DNA from: Chromobacterium vaccinii
GTDB taxonomy: Bacteria; Pseudomonadota; Gammaproteobacteria; Burkholderiales; Chromobacteriaceae
Length of the DNA: 64,000 bases
Direction: 5' to 3'
Assembly: GCF_000971335.1 (NCBI RefSeq)
Contig: NZ_JZJL01000003.1
Location: 1 to 64,000 of the forward strand
The notes below the pieces were generated by a model. It searched no databases. It saw nothing but the letters and a program-made list of their open reading frames with translations, and was not told the DNA's origin. Both the position numbers and the translations under genes were made by a program. How positions within the stretch are numbered: position 1 is the stretch's first letter; each line of letters opens with the position of its first letter. Below, one piece after another: positions 36,991 to 47,130 of this stretch.

Positions 36991-39378
36991 TCAGCTGTTC
37001 AGTTCCTTGGCCAGGTACAGCCAGGTTTCCACCACGGTGTCCGGGTTCAGCGACACGGTCTCGATGCCTTCTTCCACCAGCCACTTGGCGAAATCCGGAT
37101 GGTCGGACGGGCCCTGGCCGCAGATGCCCACATACTTGCCCAGCTTGCGGCAAGCCTGGATGGACATGTGCAGCATCGCCTTCACCGCCTCGTTGCGCTC
37201 GTCGAAGGTGGAGGCGATCGGGCCGCCGGAGTCGCGGTCCACGCCCAGCGTCAGCTGGGTCATGTCGTTGGAGCCGATCGAGAAGCCGTCGAAATGCTGC
37301 AGGAACTTCTCGGCCAGCACCGCGTTGGTCGGCAGTTCGCACATCATGATCAGGCGCAGGCCGTTTTCGCCGCGCTTCAGGCCGTTTTCGGCCAGGATCT
37401 CGACCACCTTCTCGGCTTCGGCCAGCGTGCGGACGAAGGGGATCATCACTTCCACGTTGGTCAGGCCCATCACGTCGCGCACCTTCTTGATGGCGCGGCA
37501 TTCCAGCTCGAAACAGTCGCGGAACGATTCGGCCACGTAGCGGGCGGCGCCGCGGAAGCCGATCATCGGGTTTTCTTCGTGCGGTTCGTACAGCTGGCCG
37601 CCGATCAGGTTGGCGTACTCGTTGGACTTGAAGTCCGACATGCGCACGATGACCTTCTTCGGGTAGAACGCCGCAGCCAGCGTGGACACGCCTTCGGCGA
37701 TCTTGTCGACGTAGAAGTCAACCGGGCTGGCGTAGCCGGAGATGCGGTCGGAAATGGTTTCCTTCAGCTCCGGGCTCAGCTTGTCGAATTCCAGCAGCGC
37801 CTTCGGGTGGATGCCGATCTGGCGGTTGATGACGAACTCCATCCGCGCCAGGCCCACGCCTTCGTTCGGCAGTTGGGCGAAATCGAACGCCAGTTCCGGG
37901 TTGCCGACGTTCATCATGATCTTGACCGGCGCCTTGGGCATCTTGTCCAGTTCCAGATCGATGATTTCCACGTCCAGCAGTCCGTCGTAAATGTTGCCGG
38001 TGTCGCCCTCGGCGCAAGACACGGTCACCTGCATGCCTGCCTTCAACACGCGGGTGGCGTCGCCGCAGCCGACCACGGCCGGAATGCCCAATTCGCGCGC
38101 GATGATCGCCGCGTGGCAGGTGCGGCCGCCGCGGTTGGTGACGATGGCGGCTGCGCGCTTCATCACCGGTTCCCAATCCGGGTCGGTCATGTCGGTCACC
38201 AGCACGTCGCCCGGCTTGACCTGATCCATCTCGGACGCGTCGCGGATGGTGCGCACGGTGCCTTGGCCGATCTTCTGGCCGATGGCGCGGCCTTCGCACA
38301 GGATTTCGGACTTGCTGTTCAGGCGGTAGCGGCGCAGGGTGTCCTTGCGGTCTTCCTGCGACTTAACGGTTTCCGGACGCGCCTGCAGGATGTACAGCTT
38401 GCCGTCCACGCCGTCGCGGCCCCACTCGATGTCCATCGGACGGCCGTAATGCTTTTCGATGATCAGCGCGTACTCGGCCAGTTCGGCCACTTCTGCGTCG
38501 TTGATCGAGAATTCTTTGCGCAGCGCCGGCTCCACATCCACGGTTTTGACCGAACGACCGGCTTGCGAGGCGTCGGTGAACTCCATCTTGATCAGCTTGG
38601 AGCCCATGGTCTTGCGCAGCACCGCCGGACGGCCGGCTTTCAGCGTCGGCTTGTGCACGTAGAACTCGTCCGGGTTCACGGCGCCCTGCACCACGGTCTC
38701 GCCCAGGCCATAGGAAGCGGTGATGAACACCACGTCTTCAAAACCGGATTCGGTGTCGATGGTGAACATCACGCCAGCCGCGCCCATGTCGGAACGCACC
38801 ATGCGCTGCACGCCGGCGGACAAGGCCACCACGTCGTGGGCGAAGCCCTTGTGCACGCGGTAGGAGATGGCGCGGTCGTTGTAGAGGGAGGCGAAAACGT
38901 GCTTCATCGCATCCTTGACATTGTCAAGGCCGCGGATATTCAGGAAGGTTTCTTGCTGACCTGCGAACGAGGCATCGGGAAGGTCCTCGGCGGTGGCGGA
39001 AGAGCGGACCGCTACGGAGATGTCGGCGCCGCCGGCGTCGGCCACCATCTTGTCCCAGGCTTCCTTGATGTCTGCATCCAGTTTGGCCGGGAACGGGGTG
39101 TCGATGATCCACTGGCGGATTTCCTTGCCCACCCGGGCCAGTTCGCTGACGTCGTCGATATCGAGTTTGGCCAGCGCGGCGCTGATCTTGTCGGCCAGGC
39201 CATTGTGCTGCAGGAAATCCCGGTACGCCTGGGCGGTGGTGGCAAAGCCGCCGGGAACACGAACGCCGGAACCCGCCAGCTGACTGATCATTTCGCCGAG
39301 GGAGGCGTTCTTGCCGCCGACCTCTTCCACGTCGGTCATACGCAGCTTCTCGAACCAGATGACGTAGTTGTCTGCCAT
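36991..39378 (-). CDS. ppsA: Phosphoenolpyruvate synthase
   Basis: Makes PEP from pyruvate and ATP in gluconeogenesis, through a phospho-His. The 795-residue protein has the N-terminal ATP-grasp region ([12 protein letters not shown] near residue 19 and [21 protein letters not shown]), the swivelling domain with the phospho-His in [16 protein letters not shown], and the PEP/pyruvate-binding domain ending in [17 protein letters not shown]. The ATG at 39378 has AGGA five bases upstream; a GTG one codon earlier is in frame. It is divergent from ppsR, the pyrophosphorylase/kinase that controls it. Confidence 0.97.
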   Translation of the reverse strand: MADNYVIWFEKLRMTDVEEVGGKNASLGEMISQLAGSGVRVPGGFATTAQAYRDFLQHNGLADKISAALAKLDIDDVSELARVGKEIRQWIIDTPFPAKLDADIKEAWDKMVADAGGADISVAVRSSATAEDLPDASFAGQQETFLNIRGLDNVKDAMKHVFASLYNDRAISYRVHKGFAHDVVALSAGVQRMVRSDMGAAGVMFTIDTESGFEDVVFITASYGLGETVVQGAVNPDEFYVHKPTLKAGRPAVLRKTMGSKLIKMEFTDASQAGRSVKTVDVEPALRKEFSINDAEVAELAEYALIIEKHYGRPMDIEWGRDGVDGKLYILQARPETVKSQEDRKDTLRRYRLNSKSEILCEGRAIGQKIGQGTVRTIRDASEMDQVKPGDVLVTDMTDPDWEPVMKRAAAIVTNRGGRTCHAAIIARELGIPAVVGCGDATRVLKAGMQVTVSCAEGDTGNIYDGLLDVEIIDLELDKMPKAPVKIMMNVGNPELAFDFAQLPNEGVGLARMEFVINRQIGIHPKALLEFDKLSPELKETISDRISGYASPVDFYVDKIAEGVSTLAAAFYPKKVIVRMSDFKSNEYANLIGGQLYEPHEENPMIGFRGAARYVAESFRDCFELECRAIKKVRDVMGLTNVEVMIPFVRTLAEAEKVVEILAENGLKRGENGLRLIMMCELPTNAVLAEKFLQHFDGFSIGSNDMTQLTLGVDRDSGGPIASTFDERNEAVKAMLHMSIQACRKLGKYVGICGQGPSDHPDFAKWLVEEGIETVSLNPDTVVETWLYLAKELNS

Positions 39379-39549
39379 CACTTCACTTCCTGTGTTGGGA
39401 TTGGGACGATGGGCCGCATTCTAGCCGAATTACGTGCGAATTGCGTAGCATCTTTTGCGCTGCACAAGACTTTTTGCGACAGGCCCATCGACAAAATCAA
39501 TACAATCAAACAGTTGTTTTGAGGATGACAGTCCTGAATAAGCAAACGT

Positions 39550-39571
39550 CATGTAATTTTATGATTACATG
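39550..39571. promoter_or_regulatory. Perfect inverted repeat between ppsA and ppsR, TyrR-box-like
   Basis: CATGTAAT-TTTATG-ATTACATG: eight-base arms and a six-base spacer in the 282-base divergent region. The core TGTAAT-N6-ATTACA has the spacing of TyrR/PhhR boxes (TGTAAA-N6-TTTACA), with one change in each arm. It lies 90 bases before ppsR and about 170 before ppsA. It is a probable operator; the cognate regulator is inferred only from the pattern. Confidence 0.45.
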
Positions 39572-39660
39572 AAGAAAACGAACCGGCCCTCGCCATATCG
39601 CCGCCGCCCGCGCCGGTATACACTTTGCAGCAGGCAAATCCACCATCCGCAAGGTCATCC

Positions 39661-40482
39661 ATGTCGCACCACCGTTCAGCCTTCTTCATCTCAGACCGCA
39701 CCGGCATCACCGCCGAATCCCTGGGCCACACGCTGCTGACCCAATTCGACGCGCTGGATTTCCACCGCGAAACCGTGCCCTTCGTCGACACCGTGGAAAA
39801 GGCGCGGGCGCTGGCCGAGCGCATCAGCGAGGTGGCCGAGCGCGACCATCTGCGCCCGATGGTCTTCACCAGCATCGTCAATCCCGAAGTGCGCGAAGCG
39901 CTGCGGCTCAACAACGTGGTGCTGATCGACTTCTTCGAAACCTTCATCGGCCACCTGGAGGGCGAGCTCGGCCAGAAGGCGACGTTGACGGTGGGCAAGG
40001 CCCACGGCATGGTCAACGAGGAGAAATACGACCACCGGATCGAAGCGGTGAACTTCTCGCTGAACCACGACGACGGCGTCAAGCTGAAGGATCTGGACGA
40101 AGCCGATGTGATTCTGGTTGGCGTGTCCCGCTCCGGCAAGACCCCGACCTGCCTCTACCTGGCGCTGCAATACGGCATCCGCGCCGCCAACTATCCGCTG
40201 ACGCCGGAAGACCTGGGCAGCCCGACCCTGCCCAAAATCCTGCTGCCGTTCAAGGACAAGATGTTCGGCCTCACCATCGATCCCAACCGGCTGCACCACA
40301 TCCGCTCGGAGCGCCGGCCGGACTCCAAGTACGCCAGCATGGACAACTGCCGGCGCGAGGTGAATGAGGCGGAATCGATGTTCCGCCATCACGGCGTGCC
40401 CTTCATCAGCACCACGCACAAGTCGATCGAGGAGATCGCGTCCACCATCATGCACAAGGCGGCGCTGGGCCGGAAATTCTGA
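39661..40482 (+). CDS. ppsR: PEP synthase regulatory protein (bifunctional kinase/pyrophosphorylase)
   Basis: Inactivates PEP synthase by ADP-dependent phosphorylation of a Thr and reactivates it by phosphate-dependent removal. The 273-residue DUF299 protein begins [21 protein letters not shown] and carries the P-loop [16 protein letters not shown] (near residue 150), then [10 protein letters not shown] and a C-terminal SIEEIASTI helix. AAGGT before the ATG at 39661 selects it over an upstream TTG. The divergent neighbour ppsA is the substrate, so enzyme and regulator share one control region. Confidence 0.95.
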   Translation: MSHHRSAFFISDRTGITAESLGHTLLTQFDALDFHRETVPFVDTVEKARALAERISEVAERDHLRPMVFTSIVNPEVREALRLNNVVLIDFFETFIGHLEGELGQKATLTVGKAHGMVNEEKYDHRIEAVNFSLNHDDGVKLKDLDEADVILVGVSRSGKTPTCLYLALQYGIRAANYPLTPEDLGSPTLPKILLPFKDKMFGLTIDPNRLHHIRSERRPDSKYASMDNCRREVNEAESMFRHHGVPFISTTHKSIEEIASTIMHKAALGRKF

Positions 40483-40499
40483 TCCGGCGCGGGCGGCGC

Positions 40500-40856
40500 C
40501 TAGCCGCCCGCCCGCTTGGCCTTGAAGCCCAGCCTGGCCAGCTCCGCGACCACGATCTCGACGTGGTCGCCCTGGATTTCCAACGTCCAGTCTTTCACCG
40601 TGCCGCCGCTGCCGCAACGCGCGCGCAGCTGCTTCCCCACCTTGGTCAGTTCGTCGGCCGCCAGTTGCAGCCCCTTCACCACCGTGACCGCCTTGCCGCC
40701 GCGGCCCTTGGTTTCCCTGGACACCCGGACCACGCCGTCCCCGGCAGGCGCGGCCGGCGCCTTGCAGCGACATTGCGTCTCGGGCTGCCGGCATTCCGGG
40801 CACATCCGGCCATGCTCGGTGGAATACACCAGCCCGCCCGTTTTCTCTCTTCCCAT
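40500..40856 (-). CDS. SUI1/YciH family translation factor
   Basis: Homologue of eukaryotic eIF1; E. coli YciH influences initiation fidelity. The 118-residue protein has the LVYSTEHGR opening of YciH, the GDGVVRVSRETKGRGGKAVTVVKGL strand and the C-terminal CGSGGTVKDWTLEIQGDH signature. Between them it has CPECRQPETQCRC, a Cys-rich knot not present in E. coli YciH that could bind a metal. The ATG at 40856 fits family length; a start ten codons upstream (40886) is possible. It is convergent with ppsR, 17 bases apart. Confidence 0.88.
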   Translation of the reverse strand: MGREKTGGLVYSTEHGRMCPECRQPETQCRCKAPAAPAGDGVVRVSRETKGRGGKAVTVVKGLQLAADELTKVGKQLRARCGSGGTVKDWTLEIQGDHVEIVVAELARLGFKAKRAGG

Positions 40857-41008
40857 TCCTGTTTCGCTCCCGGCATGGCCAACCATGCCATCATGGCAAG
40901 GCTAGGATTTGCGCTATGCCATTGTTTATTTGTAAATTTCCTGCAAACCGAAGAACAATAGCAACTATTCGCTCTCAAATAATGTGAATATTACCCAAAG
41001 AGAGCGTC

Positions 41009-41308
41009 ATGAATCTGCCCGATCCCCATCTGCCGCCCATCGCGGCGCTGCGGCAGCCCTCCCCGCAACGGGTCGACGGCATCGCCGCCGCCAGCCAGGG
41101 ACAAACGCCGGCCCAACGCGAACTGGCGGAAATGCTGTTCCGCCGGCTGCTGAACAGCCAGCAGACCGCGCCCAGTCCGGCGCGATCCCGCTCCGCCCCG
41201 TTGGACTCAAGCGCGGGCCTGAGCACGCTGGAATTCGCCCGGCGCCATACCCAAATGACGACGGAACGCCGCGCCAAACGCGCTCAGGGACTGATAGCCT
41301 ACCTGTAA
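41009..41308 (+). CDS. Hypothetical 99-residue protein
   Basis: Not recognised. The ATG at 41009 follows an AGAG-type ribosome binding site, and codon third positions are mostly G/C through the first 65 codons, as in neighbouring genes. It is Pro/Ala/Arg-rich (PAQRELAEMLFRRLLNSQQ in the middle), with no signal peptide or membrane segment. The last 34 codons overlap the 3' end of the convergent AraC-type gene antisense, which is unusual and lowers confidence. An A/T-rich promoter-like stretch (40950-41000) precedes it. Confidence 0.4.
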   Translation: MNLPDPHLPPIAALRQPSPQRVDGIAAASQGQTPAQRELAEMLFRRLLNSQQTAPSPARSRSAPLDSSAGLSTLEFARRHTQMTTERRAKRAQGLIAYL

Positions 41309-41959
41309 CGCGGTCTCCCCCACCGCCGCGCCGCCGCTGAGCAGGCGCACCGCCTCCAGCAGCCTGGCTTGTCCCAGCCAATTGCCGAACGACACCCCGG
41401 TTTCCCTGGCGAACGCCCGCGTCAGGCTGGCGCGGGAAAACCCATGCGCCGCCGCCAGCTCGTCCAGCAGCCATCCTCGCCCCAAATCCGCCAGCACTCG
41501 CCGACACAGCGCGCGCAAGCGGCGCTCGGCCGGCAAAGGCAGTTGCTGCGGCAAGGGCGCCAGTTGCAGCAGCTCGTCGACGATCACCCCGGCCAGCCGT
41601 TGCCGGCGGCCGCGCCACGGCTCCGCCTCGTAGCTCAGCTGCCTCTCCAGCAGCATGCCCATCATGCCGCCGGCCGGCACCACTCTCGCCTCGGCAGGGA
41701 GATCCGGGTAGGCGGCGCTGTCGGCATAGGCCGTCACGCCAGCCAGCTCCGCCAGCGGTTCGGCGCTGTGCGCCATGCCGGCGGGAATCCAGCCTACCTG
41801 CCCCGCCGCCATCAGCCAGCGCATGGTTTCGCTCTGGCACAGCATCGCGCCGCGGCGCAGATAAATCAGCTGGCCGACCTCATGGGCATGGCTGGCGACC
41901 CCGCCGCGCGACACCCCTTGCACCGCCAGACAGCGAAACGGCAGATTAACGGTATCCAT
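41207..41959 (-). CDS. AraC family transcriptional regulator
   Basis: The 250-residue protein has an N-terminal cupin-like ligand-binding domain (SHAHEVGQLIYLRRGAMLC, WIPAGMAHSA) and two C-terminal helix-turn-helix units (LLDELAAAHGFSRASLTRAF and VGETALQVGYQSLSAFGAAFRRHLGMAPGEF). This layout is that of small AraC regulators such as NimR or PchR relatives that act next to a transporter or enzyme. It is divergent from the SnoaL-like gene, 115 bases between starts, and most likely controls it. The ligand is unknown. Confidence 0.9.
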   Translation of the reverse strand: MDTVNLPFRCLAVQGVSRGGVASHAHEVGQLIYLRRGAMLCQSETMRWLMAAGQVGWIPAGMAHSAEPLAELAGVTAYADSAAYPDLPAEARVVPAGGMMGMLLERQLSYEAEPWRGRRQRLAGVIVDELLQLAPLPQQLPLPAERRLRALCRRVLADLGRGWLLDELAAAHGFSRASLTRAFARETGVSFGNWLGQARLLEAVRLLSGGAAVGETALQVGYQSLSAFGAAFRRHLGMAPGEFQRAQARA

Positions 41960-42074
41960 GATTGATCCGATTGAGACAATAATTGATACTTTGCCGCTAA
42001 CGCATCAAACCGTAAAGCTCCTACAGTGTCGTCATCCACCATCGGCGCGGCGCGCCACCTCAGGAGACTGCACC

Positions 42075-42485
42075 ATGAGCTCTTCCCTCCGAGCCCCCGA
42101 CAACCTCGCCATCGTCCGCGGCATGTTCGCCGAGCTGATCGAAGCCGGCCGCATCGACGACGACAGCATCGCCCGCTACATGGCGCCCGGCTACCGCCAG
42201 CGCGTCGACGGCCGCGAACTGGACCTCGCCGGCTTCAAGCGCCATCTGCGCATGCAACGTGAAGTTGTGGAAAAAATGGCGGTGCATTTCCTGGCCGTAG
42301 CCCAAGATCACGACTGCGTGCTGACCCACCATCAGGTGCATGTCGCCAAGAAAGACGGCAGCGCCGCCCGCTTCCAGGTGCAGGCCCACATTACGCTGCG
42401 CGACGGCAAAATCGTCGCCTGCGACGAGCTGACCCGCCTGCTGGCAGGCCCGGCCGCCGACCGCGACCTCGGCTCGCGCCACTGA
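42075..42485 (+). CDS. SnoaL/NTF2-like protein
   Basis: The 136-residue protein fits the SnoaL-like alpha+beta barrel: an N-terminal helix (NLAIVRGMFAELIEAGRID), DSIARYMAPGYRQRVDGREL, LAVAQDHDCVLTHHQVHVAKK and DGKIVACDELTRLL. Members include small enzymes and ligand-binding proteins; nothing here tells a substrate. CAGGAGA nine bases before the ATG at 42075 selects this start over the upstream 41958 one. It is divergent from the AraC regulator. There is no terminator before the trp leader, so readthrough into trpS is possible. Confidence 0.75.
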   Translation: MSSSLRAPDNLAIVRGMFAELIEAGRIDDDSIARYMAPGYRQRVDGRELDLAGFKRHLRMQREVVEKMAVHFLAVAQDHDCVLTHHQVHVAKKDGSAARFQVQAHITLRDGKIVACDELTRLLAGPAADRDLGSRH

Positions 42486-42533
42486 AGCGCAAGGGGCTTG
42501 ACGCGGCGCGCGGCGCCGTGTTTTGATGAAAGA

Positions 42534-42573
42534 ATGAAAATCGCACCCGCATTCGCAATCCGATTTTGGTGGT

Positions 42574-42587
<14 letters not shown>
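42534..42587 (+). CDS. trpL: Trp leader peptide in front of trpS
   Basis: A 17-codon reading frame ATG...TAG encodes MKIAPAFAIRFWWWRLS, with three consecutive Trp codons (42567-42575) five codons before the stop. Trp is the rarest residue, so three in tandem just before a hairpin is the mark of an attenuation leader. A weak purine stretch (GATGAAAGA) precedes the ATG. The predicted promoter TTGACG-18-TTTGAT (42498-42527) would start the RNA at or next to the ATG, so translation might be leaderless. It is too short for ordinary gene finders. Confidence 0.82.
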
Positions 42588-43736
<1,149 letters not shown>

Positions 43737-43818
43737 CGCGCCGCGGGCTGGCGCGCTTCAGGGCTTCGCCAGCCGCTCATGCGCAGGAGACGATTCCGCG
43801 CTTTCAAGGAGACCATGA

Positions 43819-44124
43819 ATGGACAGCGTTTTTCAATGCCAAGACCTGGCTGAAGTCAGGGAACAGATAGACCGCGTCGACCGCTCGCTGGTGGCGCTGA
43901 TCGCCGAGCGCGGCATCTACGTGCGCCAGGCGGCCGCGTTCAAGCACAGCCGGGAAGAAGTGGAAGGCGGCAAGCGGGTGGACCAGGTGATGCGCCGCGT
44001 GGAGCGGCTGGCCGGCGAATTGGGCGCCGATCCGGCGCTGACCGCGGCGGTCTATCGCACCATGATAGAGTACTTCGTCGCCGACGAGATGGCCGCTTTC
44101 CGCGGCCGGGCCGCCGGAGATTGA
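43819..44124 (+). CDS. Chorismate mutase, AroQ (type II) family
   Basis: The 101-residue all-helical protein has the AroQ core EVREQIDRVDRSLVALIAERG (Arg/Asp at the first helix), AAFKHSREEVEGGKRVDQVMRRV and a C-terminal AVYRTMIEYFVADEMAAF helix. It would convert chorismate to prephenate, or, as the related PchB, lyse isochorismate; the sequence does not decide. AAGGAGA gives an excellent ribosome binding site. It is cytoplasmic (no signal peptide). It lies downstream of trpS in the same direction with no terminator between, so it may share the Trp attenuator. Confidence 0.82.
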   Translation: MDSVFQCQDLAEVREQIDRVDRSLVALIAERGIYVRQAAAFKHSREEVEGGKRVDQVMRRVERLAGELGADPALTAAVYRTMIEYFVADEMAAFRGRAAGD

Positions 44125-44210
44125 GGCGGCGGGCGGCTTTGCCTACAATCGTCCCGTCCTGTGACCCTGTCCGGCCGCTCCAGGCGGCCGTCCCACGCCG
44201 GAGAAAACCG

Positions 44211-44675
44211 ATGAAACAAGCCGCCCTGCTGCTGCTCGCCTGCCTGTCCCTGCCGGCCCTGGCCGAAGAGGTGGGCGAAGTGTCCACCACCTTCAAGCTG
44301 CTCAGCCCCAACGACAAGGTGGTGGTGGAAGCCTTTGACGATCCCTCGGTGCAAGGCGTCGCCTGCTACGTGTCGCGCGCCAAGACCGGCGGCTACAAGG
44401 GCGCGATGGGATTGGCCAAGGATCCGTCCCGCTTCTCCGTCGCCTGCCGCCAGGTGGGCGCGATCCGCTTCAACAAGCCGATCCCGCCGCAAGAACAGGT
44501 ATTCAAGGAGGGCGCATCCTTCGTGTTCAAGCACGTGCGCGTGGTGCGCATCGTCGACCCCAAGCGCAATGTGCTGACCTACCTCACCTACTCGGACAAG
44601 CTGGTGGACGGCAGTCCGGACAACGCGATCACCGCGGTGGCGGTGCTGGACCAAAAGATCCCGCTCAAGAAGTAA
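44211..44675 (+). CDS. creA: CreA family periplasmic protein
   Basis: The 154-residue protein has a clear signal peptide (MKQAALLLLACLSLPALA) and the CreA core: VSTTFKLLSPNDKVVVEAFDDPSVQGVACYVSRAKTGG, then FKHVRVVRIVDPKRNVLTYLTYSDKLVDGSP. CreA is conserved but has no known function. GGAGA precedes the ATG at 44211; the frame upstream overlaps the end of the chorismate mutase gene and has no homology. The gene is probably monocistronic; no clear terminator was seen after it. Confidence 0.9.
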   Translation: MKQAALLLLACLSLPALAEEVGEVSTTFKLLSPNDKVVVEAFDDPSVQGVACYVSRAKTGGYKGAMGLAKDPSRFSVACRQVGAIRFNKPIPPQEQVFKEGASFVFKHVRVVRIVDPKRNVLTYLTYSDKLVDGSPDNAITAVAVLDQKIPLKK

Positions 44676-44722
44676 ACATCACAAGCCATTGAAAAAGATC
44701 ATGTTTCTTAACATGACAACCA

Positions 44723-45499
44723 TCATTCCATGGCCACTTCGGCGCGCCAGCCATCGAAACCGACCTCCACGCCGGGCGGGCAGCGCTCGCTGAGATCGAG
44801 GTATTCCAGCTTGTGGGTCATGTGGATCAGCACCGTGCGGCGCGCGGCGATGCGTCCCGCCCATTCGAAAGCCTGGTCTACGCACAGGTGGGATGGATAG
44901 GGATCCTGGTTCAGGCAATCGAGGAACAACAGCTCCAGCCCTTCCAGCAAAGGCTGGCTGCTGTCGGGAATATGGGACAGATCGGTCAGCCAGGCCACGT
45001 CGCCGATGCGCCAGCCCAGACAGGGCCAGCTGCCGTGCAGCAAGGGAATGGGCGTCAACTCCACGCCCTGGTGCCGGAACGGGCCGCTGACCACTTCCGG
45101 CAACAGCACCGGCTTGTCCCACATTTTGGACGGCGGCTGCAGCGCGTAGCCGAAGCGCTCGCGGATGTTGGAAATGGTGAAGTCGTTGCCGTACAGCGAG
45201 ATCGGTCCCTTGTTCAGGTAACAGAAGGCGCGCAGGTCGTCGATGCCGTTCAGGTGGTCGGCGTGCGGATGGGTGTACAGCACCGCGTCCAGCCGGCTCA
45301 CGCCCTCGCGCAGCGCCTGCTGGCGCAGATCCGGCCCGGTATCGATCAGGAAGCCCAGCTCTCCCACCCGCACGTAGGCGCTGGCGCGGGTGCGCTGGTT
45401 GCGGACATCGTCCGAGCGGCAGGTTGGACAGCCGCAGCCTATCGCCGGCGTGCCGGAGCTGGAGCCGCAGCCCAGGATGGTGACTTCTAGCGTATTCAC
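44723..45499 (-). CDS. Metallo-beta-lactamase fold hydrolase, PhnP/RNase Z-like
   Basis: The 258-residue protein has the metal-binding THPHADHLNGIDD (HxHxDH, residues 76-88), further ligands in PLLHGSW, WLTDLSHIP and IHMTHKLEYL, and an N-terminal GCGCPTC segment that is typical of PhnP-type cyclic-phosphodiesterases. Those cleave cyclic ribose phosphates, but no phn genes are here, so the substrate is unknown. It starts a minus-strand run; the Cys-rich protein gene lies 16 bases upstream and tatD further up. Confidence 0.85.
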   Translation of the reverse strand: MNTLEVTILGCGSSSGTPAIGCGCPTCRSDDVRNQRTRASAYVRVGELGFLIDTGPDLRQQALREGVSRLDAVLYTHPHADHLNGIDDLRAFCYLNKGPISLYGNDFTISNIRERFGYALQPPSKMWDKPVLLPEVVSGPFRHQGVELTPIPLLHGSWPCLGWRIGDVAWLTDLSHIPDSSQPLLEGLELLFLDCLNQDPYPSHLCVDQAFEWAGRIAARRTVLIHMTHKLEYLDLSERCPPGVEVGFDGWRAEVAME

Positions 45500-45515
45500 G
45501 ACTCTCCTTGCTTGA

Positions 45516-45899
45516 TCACTGGCACAGCTGCGCCCGTGCCGCGGGCACGGCGACGGAGCCGCCTTCGCAAACCGGCTGGCCGCCCGGGCCGATCGCGCAG
45601 CTGCCGCCCGGCTGCGCCGCGCAGTTCGGCGCGCCGTCCGGCCCCAGCAAGCACAGGCCGGGCCCGGCGAAAAAGCCGCCCCGGGCGCGGACCACGCCGC
45701 CGCCGGGATACGGCGAGCAGAACAGATTGCCGAATTCGTCGGACACGCAGGCGCCGGCGCCGCAGTAGGGCTGGCCCTGGTGCAGCACCGCCTGGCCGCC
45801 CGGCGGCGCGCAGTAGCTGCGTCCGCCCAGGCTGACGCAATTGGCCAGCGCCGGCAGCGCGATCAACCATCCGATCAAACCCAATGCGGGCAGCCGCAT
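45516..45899 (-). CDS. Small secreted cysteine- and glycine-rich protein
   Basis: The 127-residue product has a signal peptide (MRLPALGLIGWLIALPALA). The mature part holds ten cysteines, an even number that suggests disulfides, in repeated modules such as DEFGNLFCSPYPGGG, GPDGAPNCAAQPGGSC and GPGGQPVCEGG. It is Gly/Pro-rich without membrane segments. The function is unknown. The ATG at 45899 was chosen because the signal peptide starts there; the longer frame to 46025 overlaps tatD and lacks one. It lies 13 bases after tatD on the same strand, so it may be co-transcribed. Confidence 0.7.
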   Translation of the reverse strand: MRLPALGLIGWLIALPALANCVSLGGRSYCAPPGGQAVLHQGQPYCGAGACVSDEFGNLFCSPYPGGGVVRARGGFFAGPGLCLLGPDGAPNCAAQPGGSCAIGPGGQPVCEGGSVAVPAARAQLCQ

Positions 45900-45912
45900 A
45901 TCCCTCTCCGTC

Positions 45913-46683
45913 TCAGCCCGCCGCCTTGGCGAACAGGCGGAAGAAGTTTTCCGTGGTGGCCTGCGCCACCTCCTCGAACGGGATGCCGCGCAGCTGGGCG
46001 ATGAACTCCGCCACGTGGCGCACATAGGCCGGCTCGTTGGTCTTGCCGCGGAACGGCACCGGCGCTAGATAAGGCGAGTCGGTTTCGATCAGCATCCGCT
46101 CCAGCGGCACCTTCTGCGCCACTTCCTGCACCTGCTTGGCGTTCTTGAAGGTGACCACGCCGGAGAAGGAGATGTAGAAGCCCAGCGCCAGCGCGGCCTC
46201 GGCCACTTCCCAGGTTTCGGTGAAGCAATGCATCACGCCGCCGCATTGCTCGGCATGCTCTTCCCGCATGATGCGGATGGTGTCGGCTGCCGATTCGCGG
46301 GTATGAATCACCAGCGGCAGGCCGACGCGCCGGGCGGCGCGGATATGGGTGCGGAAACGCTCATGCTGCCAGTCCAGCTCGCCCTTGCACCAGTGGTAGT
46401 CGAGGCCGGTCTCGCCGATGCCGACCACGCGCGGGTGCGCGGCCAGCTCGACCAGTTCGTCCTCGCTGTATTCCTCTGCCTCCGGGTCATCCGGATGCAC
46501 GCCCACGGTGGCGTACAGATTGGGATGCTCCTCGGCCAGAGCCAGCACTTGCGGGTACTTGGGGCGGCTGACGCCGATCACCAGCGCGTGCGTCACCTGG
46601 TTCTGGCGCATATTGGCCAGCACATCGGGCATGCGCTCGGCGAGGTCGGGAAAATTGATGTGGCAGTGGGAGTCGATCAACAT
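45913..46683 (-). CDS. tatD: TatD family metal-dependent deoxyribonuclease
   Basis: Cytoplasmic hydrolase with 3'-5' exonuclease activity in DNA repair and turnover. The 256-residue protein carries all metal ligands of the family: HCH in DSHCHINF, Glu in GIGETGLDYHW, His in LPLVIHTRES, His in GGVMHCFTE and Asp in IETDSPYLAP, followed by the C-terminal EPAYVRHVAEFIAQLRG. It is downstream of pilZ in the mltG-tmk-holB-pilZ-tatD order common in proteobacteria. It is YcfH/TatD-like; the exact paralogue is not certain. Confidence 0.93.
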   Translation of the reverse strand: MLIDSHCHINFPDLAERMPDVLANMRQNQVTHALVIGVSRPKYPQVLALAEEHPNLYATVGVHPDDPEAEEYSEDELVELAAHPRVVGIGETGLDYHWCKGELDWQHERFRTHIRAARRVGLPLVIHTRESAADTIRIMREEHAEQCGGVMHCFTETWEVAEAALALGFYISFSGVVTFKNAKQVQEVAQKVPLERMLIETDSPYLAPVPFRGKTNEPAYVRHVAEFIAQLRGIPFEEVAQATTENFFRLFAKAAG

Positions 46684-46743
46684 GGTCGGTGGGCAGAAAA
46701 ACGTGAATCCGGTCCACAGGATATCACGTCCTCTACCCGGACC

Positions 46744-47115
46744 TCACATGGTATGGGTGGGGCGGCTGGAGTTGAGCACCCCGCCCAGCAGCGTCTCTAT
46801 CTTGTCCTTGGCCTGCTTGCCGGCCTCGCCGGAAACGAACTCCACGCCGACACCCTGCACGCGGCTGTTGTTGGCGCCCCCCGGCGTGATCCACACCACC
46901 TTGGCCTGCACCGCGATGCGCTGGGGATCCTCCATCAGCGTCAGCAGCAGGAACACCTCTTCGCCCAGCTGCATTTCCTTGTTGGTGGGAATGAAAATGC
47001 CGCCGTTGCGCAGAAAAGGCATGTAGGCGGCGAACAGCGCGCTGCGCTCCTTGATATGCAGCGACAGCACGCCGGGGCGATTGGGATTGTTCAGATCCGG
47101 CTTGGCGGCATCCAT
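46744..47115 (-). CDS. pilZ: PilZ domain protein (type IV pilus/c-di-GMP)
   Basis: The 123-residue protein resembles Pseudomonas PilZ, needed for type IV pilus assembly. It has GVLSLHIKERSALFAAYMPFLRNGGIFIPTN, EEVFLLLTLMEDPQRIAVQAKVVWITP and GVGVEFVSGE. Like PilZ itself it lacks the N-terminal RxxxR c-di-GMP site, so it may not bind the nucleotide. It lies 15 bases after holB, in the usual holB-pilZ-tatD context. Pilus-biogenesis genes are elsewhere. Confidence 0.9.
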   Translation of the reverse strand: MDAAKPDLNNPNRPGVLSLHIKERSALFAAYMPFLRNGGIFIPTNKEMQLGEEVFLLLTLMEDPQRIAVQAKVVWITPGGANNSRVQGVGVEFVSGEAGKQAKDKIETLLGGVLNSSRPTHTM

Positions 47116-47130
47116 TCAGGCCCCTTTTGC

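Noticed and set aside
36979-39522. Long plus-strand frame opposite ppsA
   Set aside because: Shadow of ppsA; no ribosome binding site and no recognisable domain.
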